Source: Phoronis australis
Taxonomy: Eukaryota > Phoronida > Phoronidae
Direction: 5' to 3'
DNA length: 64,000 nucleotides
Assembly: GCA_002633005.1 (NCBI GenBank)
Contig: NMRA01000179.1
Span: 78,333-142,332, forward strand
The notes beneath the pieces were generated by a model. It saw only the letters and a program-made list of their open reading frames with translations. It was not told where the DNA came from and did not search any database. Positions within the stretch are counted from its first letter, which is position 1, and each line of letters starts with the position of its first letter. Positions 32,201 through 42,209 of the stretch are shown piece after piece. Made by a program: the position numbers and the translations under genes.

Positions 32201-35200
32201 TTTACAACAAAACTGCACAGATAGGCTTCATATTATATTAAGGTGTGCTGTGTCAAAGGAACATCATCGGCGAGAAAAGTAATTATTTGCGATAAGCCCC
32301 TGTGCGAAATCGAACCTGGAACCCTCGCGGACGCAATCAAACGCTCTGCTAGCGGATGTAAATCCCACTCGAAAAAATGCAACGAATAAAACAGCTTGTG
32401 TTTTTTAAACTTCTACCAAAGGATTACTTTGGCAAAGAGTTCACGAAATGAAGATATAACAGTTAAGCTAACAACAAATGGTTTCCATTCAATTACGCTT
32501 GACATCCAAAGGGCGGGGTTATATCTTCTCAACTATCTAAAAGGTGGGCAAACTAATTTCTCAGCGGCACACCCTAACGCCGAGTAAACTCCGGATAGCA
32601 GGCCCAGCGGTGTCACGTACAATTATGACTTGTGCCTGTCATGACTGGTGTTCATGACGCAAGTGAATTGAGTTCGTGACAATTTTTGCTATTAAAGTCC
32701 TCAGGGACCCTACTGGACGCTACCTCGAGACTTAAACGCGGAAAATTGGATGAACTCGCGTGCCATCTATATCGCCAGACTCTGTAATTGTCATTTTAAA
32801 GTTGTTGATCTAATAGATTCATTAACCTAAAAACAAACATGTTCGTGCATTATACAAACTTTTTGTGTACTTCCTTATTTATGGCGTCTCAAAATGAATT
32901 AACTATTTCGTCAAAAAATGAATATTCATATTGCCAAATTTGACTGACGCTGGGAAATACTAAACATGACATCGAGTAGAAGAGTCTACATCTGCAAGCA
33001 AAATGCATTCTCATAAGTTGTCCTGTGTTTTTCTTCGAGTTAATTCGTGGATAAGACAATAGTATTTCCTCAAGGGCTTTCAATGCATGCTGAATGAAAT
33101 CTTGAGTTTTCTGAGGTGAGGATCTAACGCCTGCTGAGTCGATTTTCTATTGGCACAACTGTCATGAGAGTACATGTAGACATAGTGCTCTCAGAGAGTC
33201 GATAATGACACACCGTCATGACCCATGGTCAATGAATATGGTAGTGAGTCTAATTCCATTACGCCGAGAAAACGACAGGTGACCAGACAAGTCGTCCCCG
33301 ATCCCATGTTATGTTTTCTACCTTTAGATAAGTACAAATGCCCCGGAGCTCAATGAGAAGCTATGTACTTCATTTTTTTGAGTCGTTGCGTCCGTGTTCC
33401 GTGATTGACATGTGATTTGAAGCCTGTAATCTACTCCCACGTGTAAGTTATCATAGTCGTTTAAACCCAAACAGACTTTTATATCAGTTTAGAGTTTGAT
33501 CAACGGGCCATCTTCTTTCGTTAGAAGTCGCGACGACCGATTTCATTGTTACCAGGAAGACGTTACGGTATTTATTATGGTAATGTCTTCCTGCTTTAAC
33601 GCAGAAACTTGACGCGACGACGATGTTTCTTTAGGAAAGATAACAAATGTCATAACTGATAAGCCAGCGTTGATATTTCTTCCAAGTTTCATGTCGAATA
33701 CAGGACATTGGCTTCATTTTTTTCGAAATGTACTTGCGTTTGCTTTTTGTCACTTATTTCCGACGGACATGCATTATCTTTTATCACACTTGAAAAGTAA
33801 GAGTTCGCAAGGGTGCTATTAAACAGTAGAATGACTTTTTGTTTGCTTAAACCCTCGCCTTAACGGTAAGCCCTTGCCTCTCACAATGTGTCACGTATCG
33901 TTTTCTCCAATAAGACAAAGTAACACGACACGAATTCCGACAACAAGAGGAATCATCATCATTTTACATTCGGCATGACGTCACACCTTCATTTTACAGG
34001 CGCGTCATTGTTCTTAAGTTTCCATTCAAAGTGACCCAGGACTTATGACAGACAATTGGTCTTATGCTGCCACAACTTCACAGTTCCTGAATAATAGTTT
34101 ATTGAGCAACTGTCAAGTGTGAGTCACTTGTCATGAAACAGACCCCAAGTTCACATCATACGTCACAAATTATGAAATATTTCAATAAGAGTGTAAATTG
34201 TATTCAGCTATCGTCGTTGGTATAAACACGCGGTACTCAGTGGTCTGCACGCCGCGGGTCTTTATTTACGACGCAGGCATGCAGTACAGGTACAGCAGTA
34301 GCTATCACAGAACACTACATTATCGACACAAGACGCGCGGTCCTCTAATGGAAAAGAAACTTTTAATTACGCGGATTTCACTGATATAAAATTGATCTCA
34401 ACTTGTTTCTTACTTTAGGGACAGGTGGCTCCCGGATTTGGAAAAAAATGACACCTCGTTATTGTTTGAGACCACGCTCAGCGCATAAAGTGACACACCG
34501 TCAAACTGTAGAGTCTGATCTCAATCCAAAACGAGTTGTCAGTTCTTTTCAAGAGGAGAAATCACTTCAGAAAACAGCTTCACAACGGGAAGTGGACCAA
34601 TCTTCAGTTGGCTTTCATGATGGACGGCTGCTAGAAGTCTTTGCACAAAATAAAGGCCACACATCGTACGCAAGCTTGTGCGCCCCTTACCGCCATCCTT
34701 TACCACAGGTGTACGTGACTCCGAGAATTTTGTTAAAGGGGCGATGCCGGAAAAACAGTATGATCGAAAACAATATATGTAACTAGATTAACCAACCGGC
34801 GCGTGCCACTGGTTTTCGAAGTATTTTAACTAACAGTTCATGGGCTTTTAATGGGGGATATATGTCTTTGTCCTTACAAACGTTCTTGTAAGTTATATGA
34901 TGAATCATCTTCACCATCTCTTGTTTACGAGGTTAAAAAGTCACTATTGCATTCTTACGGGAAGCAAAATATGAATAGGCTAGGATTCATCGGAAAGTAT
35001 TCGTTTGACAATTGTGAAGTATACACGTTATTCTCACCAAACTTTCGGGCGACGTGGTCTTTCTGCAGGATTTTGCTTCATGGCAAAACATAATGAAAAT
35101 CGCGGTTGAGTTTGATATTTCATGACAAGACTCACATATCTATCTCCTGTAGAAATTTGCAAGGAAAATTTACATTGTAATTAGTCTTACTTCAAATAAA

Positions 35201-36622
35201 ATATCAGACTGTCAACAGTTACGCCACGCTGTCCTGTCGTCTAATACATGCTGTCACCAACCTATCCAACTTCAGCGCGCGATTCATCAGGAAATATTAA
35301 TTGTCTGTGTATGATTGATGGAAATATGAACAAAAAAATTAACGAGTTGAAGCTTGATATCGCGCCATATTCTGCAATGCACCACCAATCAAAGACATTG
35401 CCATGTGATTTCCCAATTGACAAAACACACAAACTCGTCGATATTTTCGCGACGCTTCCGACCGCTTACACCTTACATGAATGAGAAATCCAATATAACC
35501 AATTACACACTCGGTGTAGACTTGGTCGCATTCAAAACCGTCGCAGATCGCGTTAATACCCAATAATAGAACATTCTTCACTTTCGCTACCTAATCGCCA
35601 TCGATCTTCGACGCAAGAGTGTTTGTCTTACCATTATCTGAATTTGAAAAAATACGGAAGAGGTCACTTGTGGAACAAGTTCATGTGTATTATTGACGTA
35701 CTAATAGTCCCAGTCATTGCTTGAGTGAAACCGATGTTTCTAGAAATGGGTCATCTAAACTATGAGTTCGTGTTGGAAGCGGATTATATTTTGCCAGAAA
35801 ATGGTCAACACAGGTGTAAATCATATTGCGTGGGCGGAGCACCTTAGGGGGTTCGGGGGGCTATAGTCCCCTCACTTTTTTCAGTCTACGCCGCGCATGG
35901 TATATAGGCGATGCACCACAGGGGACTGAGGGTCGCTTTAGCCCCCCACTTTTTTCAGTGCTGCGCCGCTTATGTTAATTAGGAATCCGTTTAAACCACT
36001 TCGAAGTTTTTTCCATTCTAATCAGATAATTGAAATTATAAGTGAAAGAAATGATACGCATTTGAGACCGATCACGGTGTGTAATTTGAATCCAGAATTT
36101 CCAAAAGCCATGCACCTTTTCCGTAAAGCGATCCGGCACGATCGATTAATCAGTTTTCAAGATAAGAACTTACAACGCAGTCTTGAATTGATTTGATTGC
36201 TTCAAGTCATTCATGATTCGAAATGCCAATGCATGTGTTTGAAAGAGGAAATATCATGTTCTATTGAGAAATTAAACTTTTTATTAAGCATTTACGTCAG
36301 GTTAAGCCTGATAGGTTATTGTGAATACAAGACTCGCAGAGTCTTTTAAAAATAGTTTCAACATCAAAAATACGTTAAGTTTGCAAAATAGGATCTCGTG
36401 GCAGAGAAATAAAGAAAACAACAAAAGCAAAGACAACTTACTAGGTCTTTTTACCCTATGTCGGGCATTTACTGTCGCGTATCCTGGTGAGCGTTTGTGA
36501 AGTGCCAATGTCTTTTTGTGTATTGCACGAGAGTCCACGGTAGCGTAACACAAAATCCACAGAATCAGCATCACGCAAAAAGTTAATCGAGAGATTTTCC
36601 GCAAGTCCATCACCGAATCCAT
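29079..36622 (-). CDS. Secreted amidated neuropeptide precursor, CRH/urocortin/DH44-like
   Basis: Two coding exons, 36,622-36,442 and 29,212-29,079, join in phase 1 (A + GT = Ser) to give a 104-residue precursor. It has a hydrophobic signal (LTFCVMLILWILCYATV) after a basic start (MDLRKISR), a KR site at LHKR and a second at RHRVKR. A 44-residue peptide from PSIAGLDNIDFAISTLERAR to SDLANLLQA follows, and a final Gly just before the stop predicts C-terminal amidation. Known CRH-family peptides are about 38-46 residues, amidated and single-copy at the C-terminus. Urocortin shares the PS-I/L start, an Asp-x-x-Phe and a TL-x-E-x-AR-like segment. That similarity is modest, so the family call is an inference. 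It is convergent with the kinesin gene. Confidence 0.72.
32288..32360 (-). repeat. tRNA-derived (SINE-like) relic
   Basis: On the minus strand a B-box-like GGTTCGATTTC is preceded by GCAGAGCGTTTGATTGCG, the usual order of a tRNA D/anticodon region and T-arm. Pairing is imperfect, so this looks like a tRNA-derived repeat, not a functional tRNA. It lies in the large intron of the peptide gene. Confidence 0.55.
33553..33593. repeat. Short hairpin, 14-bp arms
   Basis: CAGGAAGACGTTAC and GTAATGTCTTCCTG are complementary with one mismatch, around an AT-rich loop. No other RNA-gene feature is evident. Confidence 0.8.
35827..35975. repeat. Two-copy tandem repeat, about 75 bp, G-rich
   Basis: Two units share a GCG-rich start, a GGGG-rich middle, CCCC-CACTTTTTTCAG and a terminal CGCCGC. 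CACTTTTTTCAG occurs at 35,873 and 35,948, period 75. The units are diverged. Confidence 0.8.
36442..36622 (-). CDS. Peptide precursor exon A: signal peptide and propeptide
   Basis: ATG at 36,622 starts the frame; a second in-frame ATG lies four codons later. The donor is A/GTAAGT, a perfect consensus, at 36,441-36,436. Upstream, GGTCTTTTCCAG ends at 36,639, so this exon probably begins at 36,638 with a 16-base 5' UTR piece and a spliced leader exon further right. It encodes 60 residues: a signal peptide, a short propeptide with KK and KR sites, a spacer SPGYATVNARHRV, and the KR before the main peptide. Confidence 0.78.
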
Positions 36623-36639
36623 CGCACCTTTTCCGAATC

Positions 36640-39600
36640 TGGAAAAGACCATCACAGTTTGGTAAGCAAATAGTTTTTGCACTACTTTCACTCACGTTAG
36701 AGCGCTGGCGAACACCGCTCAAGTTTATCGTCTGCTTTGACGTCTCCAATAACTTTATAACTTCTGACGCAAACAAACCTTTTCCACACGTATGCCTTCA
36801 AAATCAGAGTAAGGTAATTGCAAATCAAATATCTTATGATTCGGGTCTTTTTAATACAAGCCCATACAGCTGTACGTTTGATTTCTGTCGTTTTGAGAAG
36901 CCCCGTGGTCTTAAATACAACCCAGGAACGTGTCACGTGTCAAAAGTGGTCACGTGGCATTCATTCACAATTTAGACACACCCACTGCGCGTGTAAACAG
37001 TGGTCGTGTGTCTTAAACTTACAGTAACTGTGTGTTCAATCGTTGCTTTGATTTATTTGTCAATAAAAGGGTCTTTGACGAGTTTACATTAGGCACATTA
37101 AGAAAATCGTTCGATGCTGTGTGACACTTATACTGGGAAAGTAAGAAGAAAACATTTCCTCTAACTCAAAAAGGAACGCCTTTTTGTTGCATTAAAATGA
37201 TCTCGCTCTCGGGCTTGCACCATATTCTGATGTTCTGAAATTTTTACGTTTTACGTCACAGCCAAAGTGCACGTGTTGCAGTTGAGAAAGCGTAAATCGC
37301 GTGGAAACATCCCTCAAAATGAAATACTTGAGGAATTTCTGGAATATGGCAAGACCGTAGAAGACAAGAGTTGTTTCGCTTTCCGCACACTGTCGTCCTC
37401 TACGACAGCATTTTAAGGTAGTATCGAAGAGAACTGTTCACTCAAAGCGCTAAAGGAAATCAGAATGTTTTAGAATTATGAGTGTTATGTCAGATAATTA
37501 CATTTGAGTACTGACATTTTCTCACCTGCCACTAAATGCTGACAGACGCTTACATTTGTATGTACCCACGTCCGGTAGCTGCTAACGACTTGTCATGTGC
37601 TAATACTGTTTCTCTAAATGACGGATTTCTGAGTCAAGCTAAGCGAAAATACGTTGTGATTTAGACTGCTGAATCTTTACAAAACAAACCATACACATTC
37701 AAAATAGGAGTTGTGGTTTGTACAACTTCAAGGTTACTCTTAATACCAAATTTCAAACACTTCTCAAAACGTCATGGAAATGTGCTGCTCTTTAAAAATG
37801 TATGACTTTGCTTTTCTTCAAGCTGGGTAACTCACAATGAGCGCCGTAACACTTTACGTCCACCTACTTTAGAGGAAAATTTCGTTTTGTTTCAATGACT
37901 AGCGATACGGTTTTGCCTGACATGTCCCAAGAGATGAACTCATTGACGGGGTATACAGTGTAAGGTACAGTTATCGAGCACAAACATGATCAAACCATTG
38001 CACGCGTTTGGGGGCAGAAAGCGACCATAACGCTTGTCTGTGGACATGCACAGTGTTAAAGAGTGACACTGCGTGTGCATGTCCTGGGAATCCCAAATAC
38101 ATGTAGTGCCTTTATTGCCATTGGACACGTGTTGTTTTGATGTTATGTTCGACAGTGGAAATGATTCAACCTCTGTAACAGTTGTAGTATTCCAAAAGTT
38201 GACGTGGGTCCTTCTTTGTCTGGGGTGGGCCCGACTTCGTCCGCGGTGAGCCTCGTAAGCAACATTTGTGGAATATTAAACAGTCTTAAAACTTTATTAA
38301 CGATGGTTTGAATTTGGTTCAAACTTTTCGACTTCCGGGACAAGAAGCGTATTTCAATCTCTCTTTAAAACTGTACCAGATTTCGCCCGGTTTAGCTAAC
38401 TGAAAATCTAAAATGGATTAAGACCCTTTACTCCTATAAAATCGGCCTCGTAACATGTCTTACTGGGATATGATACCAGCTCAAGTACCCCCGCAATGTG
38501 TTCATGCGCCCGCATTTTCAAATTTGCAATTTTAAGGTTATCCAATCCCAATAATCTCCGAACCATTTCCGGTTAGGCTGATGGTCTCGATGCTTCTGTT
38601 GCTGCCGGAAATAGAATCCTATCTTGGCAAGGAATATTGCAGGACCGGTTTTATGAAAATATGACGTGCAATTCGATTTTCGTTTTTATTGGCCAGCTTT
38701 AAATTCATGACAAATTTTATTTCGATGCGTAATTGAGGCTAACAAAATAAAATCAAGACAAGAAGATTAATTACCAATGTAGACCACTGCCTAGTAAGAA
38801 GCATGTTTAATTTCCTCGTCCGGTCCCTCACCCACCCCCTCAGTCCCATCTCCCAAGGCGTAATAAGCCCTGCAGTGAAGGAAATATCGAAGCCTACAGC
38901 AGTTGTTGATATTGTTCACCAATTTTCTAAGATTAGCGCAATTTCTTGCTGAAATTGTGTTTTATTTAGCACAATCTTCGACATTGACACCCGTGTATTG
39001 ATGAATGGCAAACTTTGTAAGTGGCTCGGAACAATAAAGTAATTCCTTAGGTAAACAGCGGCCCACGTGCTCGTTGACAGTAGTATTGATTATACCCGTT
39101 AATGTCAATATCAAAAGCGCGTGCGCTTACGCGTGTGTTTACCGCACTGCTATTTTAATCGTACGCTACGCTACTAACTTCAGGAATCACGCAACGTTAT
39201 GATGTCACTCTCAAATTTGATTGAATTTTGATTGCAATAGAAATGTAACGTTTTAACAGGAGTGCGGAACTGCCTCGTACAAAGTGCATGCATTAAGGTC
39301 ATTACGAATCGATAGCCACAAGTTAGTTTTACGAACGCTACAATTCAAGTAAAAGTTGCATAAGTTAGTTACAGAACAATGGTGAGGATTGTGCGACACT
39401 AAGCGTAGGCTTCACGTCCGTTGAAACACCTATAAACCCCCCTCCCATGACACTAAAAATGATTCAGACCACTTAGCGTTATGAAATTGGTCTCAAATTG
39501 TTCCTCAGTCAACTTGATCCAGTACTTGGCGGAAGTCTCTGACAGATCGCCAATGCTTAAGATCAAGCTTTACAAGTTGGCTTGCCACGGCGAGTCATTT

Positions 39601-39740
39601 CATGAACCGAGCTCGGTCTTTAGGAATAACGAACTACTAAACAGTTATTTGCAAATTCAGAAAAAACGTCCCATCAGACAAAAGAAAGAGCTGAAGCTAG
39701 TTTCATAACGGATTTATAACCGCTTTGAATTACATGGTAA
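36640..39740. other. Upstream of the peptide gene; no coding feature recognised
   Basis: This stretch should contain the peptide gene's leader exon or promoter, but no start site can be placed from sequence alone. A stem of about 15 bp lies at 38,042-38,084 (GGACATGCACA and TGTGCATGTCC outer arms). Confidence 0.4.
38042..38084. repeat. Short hairpin with bulge
   Basis: Outer arms GGACATGCACA and TGTGCATGTCC pair perfectly for 11 bp. Inner AGTGT and ACACT can extend the stem past a three-base bulge. Confidence 0.75.
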
Positions 39741-39744
39741 TTTT

Positions 39745-40265
39745 TGAATTTCGGACCCATTTCCATGGCGTCCTCCACTCTCAGCAGGATATACGTACAG
39801 GACGTCCTTTATCATGTACAGCTTAAAGAAACATTTCATCTTGTTCAGCTGGCCTTTATAAAATCGTTCTCATAATTTTCCTTACAGTGATTGGGTTCTT
39901 CATGTATTTCCATCAGCGACTCAAGAAACCACTTCAAACTTTATTCGACTTGACTAACCAACCCTAAAAATGCTAACTTTTGCAGTTCGGACCAATTTCC
40001 ATGGCTCCCTTCGCCCTCAACAGGATGAACGTAGACGACCTGTCACGTGCAACGTAAAGCCTGCTTTGCTTTGAATAGCTGGCTAAAAACGGAAATTAAT
40101 TCAGGTGTTTTACTATAACAAAATCGTTCCCATAATATCCCGTACCGCGGCAAGCTTCTACATGTATTTCCGTTACTAACATGAACATCAAAACCATCGG
40201 CGATCCAAGAAAACGCTTCGGATTTTATTGGGGTTGCATGATTTACCCTAAAATTGTGAAAATGG
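39745..40265. repeat. Diverged tandem duplication, about 240-260 bp
   Basis: The unit beginning TTCGGACC-ATTTCCATGGC at 39,750 recurs at 39,986. Both continue through CAGGAT, AAAATCGTTC-CATAAT, CATGTATTTCC and CTTC---TTTATT in order. Spacing drifts from 236 to 260 because of indels. Confidence 0.75.
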
Positions 40266-40496
40266 CGCTGAATGCCTACGACTTGATAAAGGAGTTGAAC
40301 TCTATCATGAGAACGATATTATAGGAGTTGAAAAAAAGACATTTGATTTTCTTTTTTAGCTAGCTTAACAGGGCGAATGTTCTTTAAATGTTGCGTAATC
40401 GTCTCATGACGTACATGTAGGTTTGTCATGATCATACGCCCACCCAGTCTAATGGTCTCATTACGTACATATAAATGACGAATAGGTTTGCCATAT

Positions 40497-40750
40497 TCAT
40501 GCGCGCATCCGGGGGGCTCCAATTTTTGACAAATTTGGACCTTTTCCTAAAAAATAAAAACGGGACTAAAACAAAAAAGGGGTTCGTTCAGAGCTATGAA
40601 TTGTGCATTCGCCGAATTCCTGCCTCTTTAGAGGACTTTTGTCTTGTTGTCTTGTTTTCTCGGACTTTTTGTTTCTCTTGGGCGGACCTTTAGGCGCCCA
40701 CACCGCCAAATGGGGGGAGGGGGGCGAGCCCCCCCTGGGTGCGCGCATGA
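40497..40750. mobile_element. MITE-like element with GC-rich inverted ends
   Basis: The left end TCATGCGCGC and right end GCGCGCATGA are exact inverted repeats. They continue imperfectly as GGGGGGCTC and GAGCCCCCC. No target duplication was recognised. A diverged direct repeat of about 60 bp (GTCTCAT-ACGTACAT) lies just left at 40,396-40,500. Confidence 0.65.
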
Positions 40751-42059
40751 TGATCAGGACAGCCCTGCTTCGCACCGATTTTCTTTTGCAACGAGTCCGG
40801 CGCACGGTAATATTAGAAACTTTCAAGTAGAAATTGTTCAAACAACTTGGGTCGTAAGAAACACAAGGCAGAAAACGTTTTCAGTAAATGGGCTAGAACA
40901 GCAGGGACATCGCAACGTAGAGCGTTGGAACTACTAACGTTAGTTGTATAGATATTGAGCCATATGGAACGCTTGCTAATTGGGCATGAACAATTTGAAC
41001 AATGTCATCGTGACATCTCAACTGTGCGTTACCCAAGTCAAGGTTGACTTATCCGTCAAAACGAGGAAATTAATGAGGGGGCACTTAATCGAGTTAAACT
41101 TTTTTGTTTAAACAATTGGATAAACTCTGTTTACTACGTCTGCAGACAACAATACGCTAAAAAAGTGTTGGTAAACGTATGTGTTTTAAACAGTTATACA
41201 CTGCTACCATTACAACAACATGTTTGAAGCTGGCCCCAGCTAAAATAAATCTTAAATGTCTTGAGTTTGGAGCTCTGGAACCGGTGACGTTCAAAACAAG
41301 TCATCTATCCCTTAAGAAAGTAAAGTTACCAGTAGTTCTTTTACTCTTGTCTCGTTCGAGCATTGCAAAAGCTTGAGCCTTTAACATTTTTCACCGAATT
41401 CGAACATCGAACAAGTTTCTTTAGTCGAAAAGGCATGGACTTGTTACAAAAGTCCATGTGTATCAATAAAATAAAAAACCTTTCGTTGATTGTACACTTG
41501 GATATGTTTTTGTTATCAAGTTTTCGAAGTGTAGTATATGAATGGTCAGAAATTCGCAATTAAAGTGGAAGTACACAATCGGTTTTACGCCGATCAAACG
41601 TGGCATTCTGGAGGTTATTTTTAGCAGGATTGGGTTCTTGAAATTATCAGATTTGAGCAGAGCTATAGCACAATCTGTAGCTTTATTACATATATCGCCA
41701 ATTCCGCATAACTAAATCGAGGCGGCGACCTCATCACCTGTTTCGTTACTGGACGCCGTGAAAATGGCCGAGAAAAAGAGAAATAGACAGGAACGTAGTA
41801 CATTGGAGGAGTAACTTCTCTAGAATATGCATTTTGTGAATGAAATCGAGGGCTGGACTGCCGTGCGGGACGAGCTAAACAATTTCAGAAATACAGACGA
41901 AGCTCGCTCGAGTATGTAGCCGAACAAACTTGCAGGCCTCTCTCCTGGTCCCTGAATTAGCTTGACGAGTTTGATTTACTTTAACCTAATGGTTAAATTA
42001 TGCTGTTTTGGAGGTTAACTATTACCAGAGTACTTTCACGTAGACTTACACCTGGCGTG

Positions 42060-42200
42060 CGTTCAGTATACGCTAGGACCTACGCTAGGACCTAGCTAAA
42101 ACCTAGTCAAAGGCACGTGTTCTCATTTAAAATACACGACAATATCTCACGTAATCTCGCGAAGTCTTGCTTTTTAGCGAGGTCCTAGCGTTACTGAACG
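42060..42200. mobile_element. Small MITE, about 141 bp, with 20-bp inverted ends
   Basis: The left arm starts CGTTCAGTATACGCTAGG and the right arm, reversed, starts CGTTCAGTAACGCTAGG; both then read ACCT. The left arm is partly duplicated (CGCTAGGACCTA twice). Flanking duplications are not clear. Confidence 0.75.
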
Positions 42201-42209
42201 GGAGGCTGT

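Larger units (their letters stand above)
29213..36441 (-). other. Large intron of the peptide gene
   Basis: About 7.2 kb between the two coding exons. It holds a tRNA-like relic (32.3 kb), a short hairpin (33.55 kb) and a 75-bp direct repeat (35.8 kb). No intermediate coding exon with matching phase was recognised, and the open frame at 34,403-34,786 (+) has no known similarity. Confidence 0.6.

Noticed and set aside
34403-34786. 127-codon + strand frame inside the peptide-gene intron
   Set aside because: No known motif, signal or matching splice partner, and the composition looks non-coding. It could be tested with transcripts but is not supported from sequence.
41764-41814. Short frame MAEKKRNRQERSTLEE with a good start context
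   Set aside because: A GTAACT donor lies just inside its end, so it could be a first exon, but no downstream exon or family match was found.
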